Part shown: in pieces, positions 1-11,787 of the stretch | Layout of the letters: every line of letters begins with the position of its first letter | Numbering within the stretch: the stretch's first letter is position 1 | Source of the DNA: Castanea sativa | Lineage: Eukaryota; Streptophyta; Magnoliopsida; Fagales; Fagaceae | Length of the DNA stretch: 64,000 nucleotides | NCBI RefSeq assembly: GCF_040712315.1 | Contig: NC_134018.1 | Coordinates: 6,156,001 to 6,220,000, forward strand | Direction of reading: 5' to 3' | Notes under the pieces: generated by a model | Database searches by the model: none | What the model was told of the DNA's origin: nothing | What the model saw: the letters and a program-made list of their open reading frames with translations, nothing else | Translations under genes and position numbers: made by a program

Positions 1-471
1 GAAAACCAAACACTTCTGAGGGAAATTCACTCTGAAGGATTCAACCTTGTAGGGAATCCATTATAGAAGAAACAATTCCAATTTGTTAGACCATACAAAT
101 TTTTTGTAACCTAAATTGAAAACTCATGCATCCTCAGTAAACGATCCATTGGGTTGTTTTTTTTACTATAATGACTCTAAAATTTTGGAATCTTTACATA
201 CGATCAAACTTGTTTGCAACTACCAAAACTCTGTTACTCTAAGGAACTCTTCAGAATGCAACAACAACTAGCTTATTGTGGAGGTAAAAAATCTGTGGTT
301 TAAGAAATATTAGTTAGGGTAAATGAACACAATGATGGTTTTCTGTTAAGGGTCAAGGATAATGACTCTCTAAATTTTCTTTGTACAACAACTGTCTATA
401 CCTTAAAAAGTGTGATTCAGATGGTATGCATAGGTAGGGTAAGATTTGACTGAATCAGATTTTGAATAGAA

Positions 472-620
472 CACTACAAAAAAAAGGTTTTATAGCCGCG
501 TTTTTAAAAAAGTTCTTATAATCTTGTTAATGCGAGTATTGCAAGAAGTTTTTTCTTGACTTCAATGATCTCACAAGCGAATATAGATTTCGCTCAACTA
601 AACCTTCTTGTCTTCAATTT
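472..620 (+). mobile_element. CACTA (En/Spm)-type terminus, partner end not found
   Basis: The sequence begins CACTACAAAAAAAA and runs into a 'tatagccgcg tttttaaaa' motif, which resembles the terminal and subterminal repeats of plant CACTA transposons. I did not find the matching inverted end (ending TTTGTAGTG) in the window, so this is a truncated or lone end. The inner boundary is arbitrary. No transposase was seen. Confidence 0.35.
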
Positions 621-902
621 CTATGGGTTATTCCTTTTACAATATAATTTAATTACATGGTTTTAACTCTCTTTCAGTCTTTTCACACGTGATTTCTTAC
701 AAGGAATTTGTCAATACTAAAACCTAATAGATTTTTTTTGTTTTTCTTGTGCCATTTATGTTTGTCTTCTGGCATCTCATCATTATGTGAAAAGGGTTGT
801 TATGCTGCTGAGTCCTACCCTTCACCTTGTATGATTTTCTCCTTATACTTTTTTTTTCAAAGACTATATAATGTTAATGTATGCCACTAAGTCACTGTTC
901 TG

Positions 903-1125
903 AAGAAGTGTAGAGTAGTGGAATTTAGCAGCTTTTCTTTAGACTTCTATATGGGACTCATAAACTATCGACACCTACCACACATTTGAACTTCATATTT
1001 TATTTAAACCCTTGGTTATTACAATGTTATGAAGCTCTCAAATCATCATGATATGGAACCAATCACAATGAGTATTTGCATTGTCTTTCCAAGTAAACGG
1101 GTCAACATGTACGTACTAGTCCACA
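903..1125 (+). repeat. Direct repeat copy A (about 225 bp)
   Basis: This segment is repeated at 2374-2600. Both begin 'aagaagtg', contain 'actcataaact' and 'cacatttgaact', and end in 'aacgggtcaacatgta' plus a 'ctagtccaca' motif. Small indels and scattered substitutions separate them. The unit has no coding potential that I can see and is probably part of an unclassified dispersed repeat. Confidence 0.7.
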
Positions 1126-1348
1126 ATCTTAATCTCCTAAAAGAAATTCACAACTAAAAGAACGACCATTTACAATATAAAATTATAATATAACTAGAAT
1201 AAAATTTTGAACCGTAAATTAATAGAACTTTATTTATTAAACGTATCATTGTAACACCAATTATCAAGATAATCATCCAATAACCTTAATTTTCACAAGT
1301 GAAGAATGATTCACTTATAATCAAATTCATATTAGAATTGTTTTATAG

Positions 1349-1469
1349 TGCCAAAGGCCTTATAGTTGAATTGGCACCTCCCCATGTACAAAGTGCTTGG
1401 GGGTCTAGGGAAAAGGGTTCAAGTTGCGGAATTAACAGTATGTTGTAATTATTTCTAAAAAAAAGAAAA
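1349..1469 (+). mobile_element. tRNA-derived SINE (about 121 bp) with 15-bp TSD
   Basis: The body is flanked by a perfect direct duplication, agaattgttttatag, at 1334-1348 and 1470-1484. Inside are an A-box-like 'tagttgaattggca' and a B-box-like 'gggttcaagt', the two internal RNA polymerase III promoter elements of tRNA-derived SINEs, and the body ends in an A-rich tail. The duplication plus tail is the signature of L1-type target-primed insertion. The family name is not determinable here. Confidence 0.8.
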
Positions 1470-2373
1470 AGAATTGTTTTATAGCAATTATATACAAAGT
1501 GATGTGTTCAGGTTTGACACTATGAAGTAGTCTCTCTAAACAAAAATTAATGGTAAAGTTACCTACTAATCACCCCTTGAGTCATATATATAAAAATAGG
1601 AGTTTTGTGTACGACAACAATAACATGTGGCTCTTTGAGATTAATTTCAGTGATGAAATGAGAAAACGTGAGTTTGGCATAGTGATTTCTAGTCAAAAGA
1701 AAGAAAAAAAAATTGGTACAAGAATTTCTCTGACTAATTAGACATAAATCACGTTTCCAAACAAAACTGTGAGTAGAATAGGTCCCATAGGAGATATTTT
1801 AGTTTAAAATAATATAAAAATATGTTAATGTACTATAAGGCCAAATATTGTGAGGAGCCTGATTCAAATAAGTCCTTTATTATTCTTTGGTGTAAGTAGG
1901 ATTTTAGCTTATATTATTTATTTAAAAAGAAAATTATTTACTAGTTGAATTAATTGAATTCACAATTCATCTCTTTTATTAAAAGAATAAAAAAATAACT
2001 TATGCTTAAATTTTTATTTTTATTTTTATATAATTCAATAGTTACAACAATGAGGAGAATATTTGAATCTTAAATGACCTCTTTATAAAAGAAATAATTA
2101 TGCCACTCATTTACAAAACTTTTGACCACTAATTATTAACATCTAAGTTTTCACTTACTATATTTCATAATTGGATAAGGAGGGAGATTGGAGGACAAAG
2201 AAGAGGAATAAAATAAGACAAAAATTATTTGTCCAACCATATAGTGGATGTAGGGTTTTTGTTTTGATAATTTAAATACAGAGGATGTAGGGTTGTTCAA
2301 CAAAGCAAGGCTTAAATTAATATAAAAGTTCTTTTCTCCTATGATAAGATTAGAGAAGACAATGAGCTTCTTT

Positions 2374-2600
2374 AAGAAGTGCAGAGTGGAATTCAGCAGA
2401 TTCTTTAAACTTCTATAAGACTCATAAACTAATGACACCTACCTACTACACATTTGAACTTTATATTTTATCTAAACTCTTAGTTATTACAATGTAATGA
2501 AGCTCACAAATCATAATGATATCGAACCAATCACAATGATTATTTGCTTTGTCTCATTCCAAATAAACGGGTCAACATGTAAGCTCTAGCTAGTCCACAG
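2374..2600 (+). repeat. Direct repeat copy B (about 225 bp)
   Basis: This is the second copy of the segment at 903-1125, in the same orientation about 1.25 kb downstream. The two copies differ by substitutions and short indels, so the duplication is not recent. Confidence 0.7.
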
Positions 2601-3713
2601 TCGAAGCACTGCACAGTAGTTATTTCAATTTGTTGCATGATATAGCTATACATGGCACAATGAAAACCATTTAGTCCTAAAGGCCGAATCCATCTAGGTC
2701 AGCCCCATGATACACGTACTCCAATTATAATTTTCGTTGTTCAATCTATCTAGGTCATCCTCATTAAAACCCTCTGGTGCGTACGTATACCTAATTTATT
2801 CGCCTATGGTACAGACATTTATTGTCTACACTTATCTTTATGTTTTTCGCAAAGATTTTTCTCCTTCTCTTATGTCACTCCTTATGTCACTTGCCATACA
2901 TCAACACTCACAATTTCAACCACCCAATAACTTTGCCATTTAAAACAATTAGAGTACCGTAAACTAATCCTGACAAAAAAAATAATTGCTAAACTAATCC
3001 TGACAAAAAAAATAGTTGCCTTTATGAAAATGACAGGACAACAAATACCAATTAAAAAAAATGCTACATAACAAATGGTAAATGATAAATTGTTATTGGT
3101 TCTAATTTAAATTCACAACTTAAATTACTTTTTTGTCTACTCATAACAGTGAATAATAATTAGCCATTTAAAATTTGTTGTAAAAGTGTTATAAAAATAC
3201 TATAGAAATCACATTTTTGGATAATTATTCCTTAATTTGTGGTTCAACTCCATATTCATTAGTATCACTGTATCAGCAATCTCTTTCCTTGACATTAATA
3301 GGGGTAGTAACTTATTATCAAGACTTTAATTTTGTAATAAAGTGGGTCAAATGTTCTGCTGATTAAATTTGTCGACACATTGATTATCAAAAATAAAAAA
3401 TTGTCGAGTCATTGCAGTAAGGTTAGACTTAAATGCTACCTGCCAAAGTTGATGTTAATTGATAATACAATGTTAATCACTGCTGAAATTTCTGTCTTTC
3501 TGTACGGCTTGGTTTAGGTAAGAATGTTTATTCAGGATTTGGCTTCTTACACTGTTTCTACGCACTTGAGGCAACATGAACACAACATGTGCTTTGATTT
3601 TATTTTTATCTTCTTCTTCTTTTTTTCACAAACCAAGCTACGGAGAGGACACTTTGTTTAACTTTCTTCTACTTTAATTAGTTCTTGCTTCCATTAAACC
3701 CACAACCCCCTAC

Positions 3714-3752
<39 letters not shown>

Positions 3753-3938
3753 GGATTAAACAAAAGAATATCCGGAGTGTACTGTCCATTAAAGTCTAAA
3801 AAAAAAAACTTTTTCCTTTTTACTTTTTGTTTCAATTTTTTTTTTCAAATAATTTAACTTTTAATTAATATTATTTTAAAATAAGCTAACTTTAGATTTT
3901 TTTACATATTTAATATAAAAGTTACTAAAAATTATATC

Positions 3939-4240
3939 TATGGGGGAGGATTTGTTCCGCAAGCAGTTTATCCACTCTGGGGTTGAAGGACTCACACGGC
4001 TTTGTTCCTTCAGACGACATGTGCAATTTTTGAGACTTACTCCCACATCAAAGAAAAATGCGTCCTACTCATGCCTTATAAGTCTTAGCTAAAGGTAAGA
4101 GTGTACCATTACAACACTTTTTATGGGGGAGGATTTGTTGCAAGCCCACAAGCAATTTGTCTGCTCTAGGGCCGAAGAACCCGCATGACTTTTTTCCCTC
4201 AAGCGACATAAGCTCATGCCTTATAAGCCTTAACTGAGTA
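3939..4240 (+). repeat. Two adjacent diverged copies of one repeat segment
   Basis: Copy 1 (about 3939-4115) and copy 2 (about 4122-4240) both open with 'tatgggggaggatttgtt', continue through 'gcaagc' and 'gaaga/gaagga' blocks and end with 'ctcatgccttataag'. Copy 2 lacks an internal stretch of about 45 bp. They look like two pieces of a dispersed repeat, possibly LTR-derived. Confidence 0.6.
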
Positions 4241-5790
4241 CCACTCATGTAGGGGAATTTAATTAGTGTTTGTTCTTATTGGCTTTATTTTTGAGTTCAA
4301 AATGTTTGTTTTTTTGCATTTGAAAAAGGGGAATGGGGTTAGTTGTGGAAATCCCATGCCATGGATGTGACAATACCACAATGGTTATATGTTTTATAGC
4401 GTACGTAACAGGGGATAATTCAAAATTTTGTTGCTCACATTCATGGAGTTGTCTTTGTAGGGTAATCTTACAATTTATAAAGATGTTTTAACTCTAATGA
4501 ACAACAAATGAGAGATTAAAACTATTAGATAAAACTTAGGTATATTCCTTTCGATGCGCAGTTTATTAAGTTTTTCAATTAAATTTATTTTTAAAAAAGT
4601 TTGCATTGATTAATGAATCATAAACAATCTTGATATATTTTTCAAGGATAATTAAATTAAATGTAATTACATATTTAAATTTAATTTAAAAAACTTAATA
4701 AATAAAACAAATATTGCAACTGCATGACGTTTTGCTGATTAGGAAACTCTGATGCTCAACTTTGAAAAAACTTTGTTAAACAAATTTCAACACAAAAGGG
4801 GTTGAACCCATTTACACACAAAGATAAGCCTTCGAGAAAAGCTCATTGTCCCGTAAAGCTGAACGACAGGGCTGCTGCAAGTACCATTTATTTTGCGAAA
4901 TCAGCTTTGACTAAGAAGAATGAAGACAAGAACGAGAGAATGGAGATTGCAGAGATGTCTACTTTTTGCGGAATTTCAGAGTCAATCCTTTACATCTGGC
5001 CAACCGTGGGAAGCCATGAAAGTCAAGCTTCATGATACTTCTTGTTTCTTTTTTTTTGTTCTGCCTTAATTTGTTTTTGTTTTTTGTTTGTAAATTTAAC
5101 AGCAGTCATTTTTGCTCTACAAAATTTTTATGTTCAAACTTTGTATTGTCATGACATAGTGTTAGAGATTCGGTCTAAGGTCTGAGGCTGTTGTAATTAG
5201 TCTAAATTTAATGTTTTTCTGCAAATAGTGATGCTCTCCTTTGGTGGTCGGTGTTAATAAGCATCATGAGTGTTTATTAAGGGATTAATATGGGTCTCAT
5301 TTAATATTAAAAAAATAAATAAATAAATGAAAGAAAAAGATAAAAAATTTGTCTCATAAATTATTTTAATATTTTTTTCTCTTTATGAAATAGGCACAAT
5401 AGCCGGAAAGAATTATATAAAGGTGCACAAAAAGACAAAAAAAAAAGGTTAAAAAGTTGTTAACAAGCACCTTATGGTATCCTTTAACAAAAAAAAAAAA
5501 ACACTTATTTCTTCACATTTTATTTTATTTTATTAAGAATAGAAATGGAAAGTAATTTTTTTTTTTAACTCTTTCTTAGTGGTTTATAATTATTGCACAC
5601 GGTGCACTTAATTTGAATCTGCCATTCTTGATCCAGAATTCCTTAACTTAATTATCTTCCTAGACATCGGTGCAGCGGCACTGCAGCCATTCTCCAACCA
5701 TATATAGCATCTATCTTCTAGTCACAAGGGCAGTCATTTGCAGTCATGTTAACCATCTTATAAGTAGGATTAATTTTACTTTATTTACAT

Positions 5791-6156
5791 TATAAGTAGG
5801 TTTTAGTACATTGAATCTAGAAAATGGGTTATAGCCTTGATATGTCCAACTCATAAAAATAAATTTGATTTAGACATAATGGAATATTAATAGAGAAAGC
5901 CTATAAACATAAAAACTAAAAAAACTAAAAAAACAAAAAATTGACAACAAATTAAACATTTGTTGACGTGGCAAATTGTTAATAGTAAGTAAAAAAAATA
6001 ATGTTAGTAGTGGGTTCAAACGAAAATCCATACAAATTTTCCATATCAACATGTGTCAAAAATGTTGTCAATTTATTTATTTATTTTTATTTTTTGTATA
6101 TCAAGCATTGCTTATATTAAAACCTTAATTAGTTTTAAGTTCAATAATTTTCAAAT
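5791..6156 (+). repeat. Tandem duplication, unit 1 (366 bp)
   Basis: The unit starts 'tataagtaggttttagtac' and runs through 'caacatgtgtcaaaaatgtt' to 'ttcaataattttc'. It is followed directly by a second copy that begins at 6157. The second copy is split by a solo LTR, so this first unit preserves the uninterrupted target sequence. Confidence 0.8.
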
Positions 6157-7305
6157 TACAAGTAGGTTTTAGTACATTGAATCTAGATAATGGATTGGAG
6201 CCTTGATATACCTGACTCATAGAAATAAATTTGATGTAGACAAAATGGAATATTAATTTTTTTTTTTTTTTTTTGAGAAAGAAATGGAATATTAATTGAA
6301 AAAGTTTATAAACACAAAATTAGATATTTGCTGATGTAGGGATAAAAGGCCCAAAGTGCATTTTGGGGCCGGGCTTTATCCGAGGTTGTTTACTTGTCCG
6401 AGAACATGTTGATAGCAATAAAGATGTCAGACCTAGAGACCCACGAGCAAATTATGACAGAAGAAACTAGGAGAAGTAATTTGAGAAGGGGTATCTCCTC
6501 GACTAAGTGAAGTAAGGATTAGATGGTACGTCATATTGTCCAGAATGATCTTCTTAGAGATCTTGTGGATGAAGATATGTTTCACGAGGGCACAGAGAGC
6601 AGGAACAGTTGTGAAATATTTAAGAGAAAAATGCTACCACCGCATTGAATGCTCTATACCTAAATTTCTGGCCGCATTAATGAGAAAGTGATATCTAAGC
6701 AGTAATTTTCAGCCTTACAGCTATTACCTAAAGACTTCCGGAAGGTGCTGATGGGAAAAATATCAACATTAGCAGTCTAGACCTACAGGTGGAGAGCAAA
6801 AATGAGAGGAAGAAGGAAGTATAAGAGGGAAGAAGGTTCTGGAGAAAGGGGGATCGAGAAAGAGGGAGAGAAAGCACTGTAGATTGAATATCTGTAATCA
6901 ATCTTTAAGAAATAAGAAATATTAGAATCTGCTTCTCGACTTGAGTGTGAGGACAATTTTCATCATACAAAACTAATCCATCCTTATCATTTTGTGATCT
7001 TGGACTACTGTTGTTGTCATTTAAGCTCATTAGAAACAAGATTTCTAACTCACTCCCTATAAATCTATTGTATTAGGCTCTTTGGGCTTATACCCTTTCT
7101 CTTGTTGGGCTCAGGTACAAATTGCGACCTTACAGCTGATATGACAAATTGTTAGTACTAAGTATGAATAATGGATTCAAAATGAAAACCAATACAAACT
7201 TGCCGTATCAACATGTGTCAAAAATGTTGTCAATTTCTTTTTCTTTTATTTTTAATATTGCTTATATTAAAACCTTCATGACTTGTAAGTTCAATAAATT
7301 TCACA
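6157..7305 (+). repeat. Tandem duplication, unit 2, interrupted by a solo LTR
   Basis: The left part (6157-6334) and right part (7140-7305) align in order with unit 1. Removing the insertion and one copy of its 5-bp target duplication restores a continuous match across the junction: 'tttgctgatatgacaaattg' here against 'tttgttgacgtggcaaattg' in unit 1. Confidence 0.8.
6335..7134 (+). mobile_element. Solo LTR of an LTR retrotransposon (800 bp)
   Basis: The segment starts TGTAGGG and ends CCTTACA, the TG...CA form of LTR ends. It is bounded by a perfect 5-bp duplication GCTGA (6330-6334 and 7135-7139). The uninterrupted paralogous target is present next to it, so both boundaries are supported independently. 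No internal retrotransposon sequence remains, as expected after LTR-LTR recombination. The parent family is unknown to me; the length would suit a Ty3-gypsy or Ty1-copia element. Confidence 0.88.
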
Positions 7306-9391
7306 ATGTTCATAAAATAATAATAATAATAAATAAAATAAAATTCACAACCAATTGTTTTGAGCTTCGCATCAATTTTTGAAGATCAGGTGGGGTGGGG
7401 TCGGATCATACTTCAATAATAACGGTGAATGTACGAGAGTGAGCACGTCCATTCTTTTTTTTTGGCTGAAACGTCCATTCTTTTCTTTAGTCCTTGCTCG
7501 CATCCTTACATTTATGAGGTATCAATAATAGCCTGTTGAGTGGAGATTATGATCCTTCCAAATTAGGGACTTCAAATCTCCTCCAAGAGAATTTTTTTTT
7601 TTTAGGTGCACTCTCTCAACCAACTAGTATAAATAAATTCTAAGATTAGAATTGTGAAGACCACTGAAATATGATCCTTTTACTAAGAAACCATAAACTA
7701 TGTCAAATGTCAATCATTAAAACATTTTGTGATTAAATTATTATTATTAGTATTATTATTATTATTTAAATGGCTAAATTACAACTTGCAACATCCAACT
7801 TCATTTTATTCAATTTAGTTTTTGAACTTTCAATTTTGTTTAATTCAATCCTCTCATTAGTCCCCTCAAAATTAAACTATTAACTTTAAACTTAGTTCAA
7901 TGTAAAACTATATAAATGTGGAGGTCCTTAACGGCTAGATTTTGACATAGAGTAACAGAAAGACTAAATTGAACAAAGTTAAAAATTAGAAAATCAAATT
8001 GAATGAAAGTGAAATTAGAAGACTAAATTGATTTTTAGGCAAAGTTAGAAATTGCAAATTGTAATTTGTCACCAAAAAAAAAAAGAATTAATGATTATGA
8101 TTACCAAATCCAAATGAATGGAGATATGATTAATTATATTAATGAACGTGTAAGATAAAATTTTTTAAAATTAGAAAAATCTCACATCATATAAAATTTA
8201 TATATTTAACTTTTTGTTAAGGGTATGTTAAAATATTCTTATATTTTTAAAAAGTGAGGGTTTAATAAAAGCTAAAAGATTGTCAAGTTTACTAGCATGT
8301 TTCAAGAGTTTTGTTTGTGTCTCACCATGGATCATTAAAGCATGATGAGATTACAAAGACAAGCACGTAAGTAATTAGAATAAATTAAGATTATAAAGAG
8401 AGGTTTTTATTGGTTAATTCATCTGAGCAAGAAATACAAAAAGTTGTGCACTCTAGGGGATAAGGCCTGATAAAAGCTGGATCTGAAAAAGAAGTTGAAA
8501 AAAAGTTTACTGTTCAAAAACGTGTGGACCAGAAGTCCCCTTTGGGGCTTTTACTTGCATTCTTCTTCTTACCTAATGTCAAAAAGACCCTTCCACTTCA
8601 ACATTTAATAAAATCAAATTGTTCCCTCCTTTCATTTTAATATATAAATTTACTGTATTTATCATTCTTTTCTAATTTCATGTACAGAATGACTAAAACA
8701 TCCTCTAACGTGAAGCACAGTTCTTAAACATGGCATGGTCACAATTCTTATAAATTATTCTAATTTCTGCTTTAGTACTTAATTAATCAACCTTTTTTTT
8801 CTCTCTTTTTTGTTGCCATAAGTTTTGACTGTTGGATAAGTGAAAGTGAAAAACATATAATATGATCATAATTCATTACTATATTATCAAGGACTAAAAT
8901 AGTTACACACTTGATGTCGGCATTACCAACAATATGATACACAATTGACCATGATTTTCTGCCCCTCCAAAGGCCATTGTCCTCAATATATTTATTACTA
9001 CTTTTTTTTAACAAAATTTTAAACCTCAAATTTAGTATGATGTAAGGTGGGCATATTAATTGGTCAGCTATGATGTCACAAGTGGTCCATAAAAATGAAA
9101 TAGAAGACTTAGAATTTACATGCAATATGTCAACAATTTATATAGCAAAAATATGATAATAACAAAGACACCAGGATGATCATGATGATAGTTTATGAAT
9201 TAATGTTGAACACTTGAACCATATTTGACTATAAGCTGTGAATGAAGGGTCTTTTTAGTATTTGAGTAGGTAGAAAGTGAAAATTTAATGAGATTATAAG
9301 ATGATGACAATAGAATCTAGCCTATTCTAATGTCAATGGCAGCCCATGTAAATCCTGGACCTAATGTGGTCATTCCTTAACCAAGCCTTAC
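7306..9391. other. Intergenic spacer upstream of the GRAS gene
   Basis: AT-rich sequence without a recognisable gene. It contains the inverted-repeat element at 7771-8074, and its right end should contain the promoter of the GRAS gene. Open frames such as 8787-9125 on the minus strand are low in complexity and match nothing I know. Confidence 0.55.
7771..8074. mobile_element. MITE-like foldback element (about 304 bp)
   Basis: The left arm begins 'tggctaaattacaacttgca' and continues 'tattcaatttagtttt'. The right arm, read in reverse complement, begins 'ggtgacaaattacaatttgc' and continues with similar 'caatttagtc' blocks. The arms are imperfect and long, with a short central region and no coding capacity, as in a non-autonomous DNA transposon. 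I could not define a target-site duplication. Confidence 0.55.
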
Positions 9392-9398
9392 TATAAAT
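9392..9398 (+). promoter_or_regulatory. Putative TATA box of the GRAS gene
   Basis: A TATAAAT motif lies about 30 bp before a GC-richer, transcript-like stretch that ends in a good splice donor at 9536/9537. This assignment is inferred from position and composition only. Confidence 0.4.
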
Positions 9399-9424
9399 GT
9401 GGACAGATAATCTTTATGATGTCT

Positions 9425-9536
9425 CTGTAAGGGGACCTTGCAGTAGTAGTTATTGACAGGAAGACAGATATTTGTTTCAACTTTGCAGCAAAGAGGAACA
9501 AGAAAGTTAAGGTTGTAAGCATCAAGGTATGCCCGA
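9425..9536 (+). other. Probable 5'-UTR leader exon of the GRAS gene
   Basis: The stretch ends in ATCAAG|GTATGC, a good splice donor. The first strong acceptor before the coding exon is the pyrimidine-rich 'cccttctctgcag' ending at 11584, which gives a leader intron of about 2,048 bp. PAT1-clade GRAS genes often carry an intron only in the 5' leader, which fits. An alternative internal acceptor at about 10514 could define an extra leader exon. The TSS is estimated from the TATA box. Confidence 0.45.
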
Positions 9537-9971
9537 AAATCTTTAGTAATTTGATGTTGGAGTTAATATGGCTTTAATTTTCGTATTAGTTGAATTTCTT
9601 GCATCTGACTTTTTTAGGTAGACGTGTATTTTCTATGCTTCATGCTGTCAATTTCTATGTAGAATGTTGGTACGGTTAGTATGAAACAAGAATGTGTTTT
9701 GGTGATGAGGTTGTGGTGTTTTCTGTATCTCTGAGCTAAATTCAGTTCAAAGTCTTTCTTTTTAGAGGTAATATGTTGTTTGTGAAAATGGGTTGGTAGC
9801 TTCTTCTTCTTCTTTTGGTGTATGAAAAAGGATTTTCCCAATTAGGATGAACTCCATGAATTTCGTTGTTCTTCTATATCATACACACAAATATATATTT
9901 CTTTACATCTTTTTTTCCTGAATGAAGGTGATGGCTTTAGAATTATAAGTGGAATAAATTCTTAGCTTGAG

Positions 9972-10002
<31 letters not shown>

Positions 10003-11587
10003 GTTTTTTCAAACTTTAACAAGTTTGATTTGTTATTGTTGGTGGTTTTTCTTAAACCAAAGATCTTGAGGGTCTTTTAAGGTTTAGACGGTCGCTGGGA
10101 ATTTTTGCTCTCTCTAAAATTTCTACCCGCTTGTGGATATAGTTTTTCAATCAGTATGAATTGAGATGCTCTAGATGGTGTAGAAAGTCTTCTTCTTCTT
10201 CATCTTCTTCTTTTTTCAATATTACATGCTAATAAGGGATATCTAATTGTGGTCTGGAAGCAATTCTGTGTGTTTTTTCTTCAGAAGTATTTTTATGCTA
10301 TGATTTTGATCTACAAATTGCTTGATTTTGTTATGATAGCATTATTGGCATTCCACTAATAGATGCATCTAAGTGTTCTGTATTAGCATTCTCTACTAAA
10401 AAAAGTGTTTTGTGTTTGTAATTTTCTTCTGCACTCATAACGGTAGCCATGCAGAGCTATCTTGTTAAGTAATCCATTAAATTAATGCCAATTAGACTTT
10501 TGGTTTGAAACAGGGTTTACTTCTCGACAGCAGTGTCCTTAGTGAATGTATTACAAGTTGCATACATGCAGGGATTACAACATCTTCTAGGTTGTTGAGT
10601 CAAAGGTGTTCATCATCTGTCAGATACTTTCCTATAAGGTTGAACCTACTTTCTTTTTTTTCTTTTTTTTAATCTTTCCTTCAGCTTTTTATTTTGGGTA
10701 TAAATTTTGATTATTTTCACACTAAGACCACAATAAAATGAATTACTTGATCATGTAGCTTGTACACTGCAGTAAGTATCCTTGTTCTTCAAAAGAGCTG
10801 TTTATAATTTCCTTTTGTTGAGAATAAAGACAGAGAGAAAGGGAGAAAAAGAACCGTGTTAATGTATTTTTTCATGTTTTGTACAATGAATGTATAGAGG
10901 ATGGCCTGAATCTATAGACTTAAGGCAATTGATCTAGTGGGACAGAGGACCATTGATTGATACTAAATCAAGGACCGTACAATAGTGATTGTCCTGGATT
11001 TTAGCTTAATCAAGGATATACATAATGCTAATGGATACTCTATATATTTATACAGATACTATAGATGAACACCTCTCATTAAAAAGACAAGTAAAAGGAA
11101 TAGGCATACATATATAATGAAGAGAATAGGTTGGGCCAAAAAGAAAAGATGAAAGAGGAGGGGATGAACATGTATTTAGCTCCAAATCATGCAACTTTGG
11201 TTAGAAGAGCTTAACTTTGAGAATCTCCCTACCGTAGTACTTTAACTACTGGCAGAACTGTATTTTTTTCATGCAGATACTAGCTTTTATGTATATATAT
11301 GGTTCTCAAAGTGGAGTGCATAAACAAATGAAAGTGCCAAGCATATGTTATCCTTTAGACAAAACATATGACAGTCTATTTTATGCTATCTGAGTAGTGT
11401 TAATCTATCCATTAACCACTCCTACCTTGCACGCTGCAATTGTTCATGTTAATCTTTAGGAACCTTTAACATCATTTGCTGCTTATAGGATCACATTTCT
11501 ACAGCTCTAACATGCTTCCATATGATCTACAATGTAATTCTTGCTCATTAATCATATTAAGTATGTTGCTACCCTTCTCTGCAGAAT

Positions 11588-11611
11588 ATGTTGATATATC
11601 ATCTGCGCTGA
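11588..11611 (+). promoter_or_regulatory. uORF 1 in the GRAS leader (7 codons plus stop)
   Basis: An ATG three bases into the inferred second leader exon opens a 7-codon frame ending in TGA. It lies about 175 nt upstream of the main start. Its presence in the mRNA depends on the acceptor at 11584 being used. Confidence 0.4.
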
Positions 11612-11620
11612 AATTTGGAA

Positions 11621-11650
11621 ATGATGAAAAAGCTGCATAATTTGAAGTAA
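11621..11650 (+). promoter_or_regulatory. uORF 2 in the GRAS leader (9 codons plus stop)
   Basis: Two consecutive ATGs open a 9-codon frame (MMKKLHNLK) ending in TAA, 137 nt before the main ATG. Together with uORF 1 it could reduce translation of the GRAS protein, which is inference. Confidence 0.4.
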
Positions 11651-11787
11651 GCAAGCTTTGTAGTTCGAGAAGATAGAAAGCTGTCAGTTAAGGTTGAGAA
11701 CATCAGTGCCAGAAAAGTTATCCGGTATTGTTTTGGGCCATTGGCCATCCATTGATTGTCCTAACAAAGACAATTGGCTATTTTTCA

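Larger units (their letters stand above)
1..5790. other. AT-rich intergenic spacer
   Basis: I see no convincing gene here. Open frames are short, mostly start with TTG or CTG and are low in complexity. The stretch holds a CACTA-like terminus near 472, a SINE at 1349-1469, a pair of about 225-bp direct repeats (903-1125 and 2374-2600), a run of about 32 A at 3719-3750 and a duplicated segment at 3939-4240. The interval 4800-5040 is visibly less AT-rich than its surroundings but I recognise nothing in it. Confidence 0.6.

Noticed and set aside
4802..5035. 77-codon plus-strand frame in a less AT-rich island
   Set aside because: It starts with TTG; from the first ATG only about 31 codons remain. 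I recognise no family, so I did not call a gene.
11728..11787. N-terminal extension of the GRAS frame by 20 codons
   Set aside because: The extension starts with TTG, contains no ATG, and the ATG at 11788 matches the usual PAT1-clade N-terminus.
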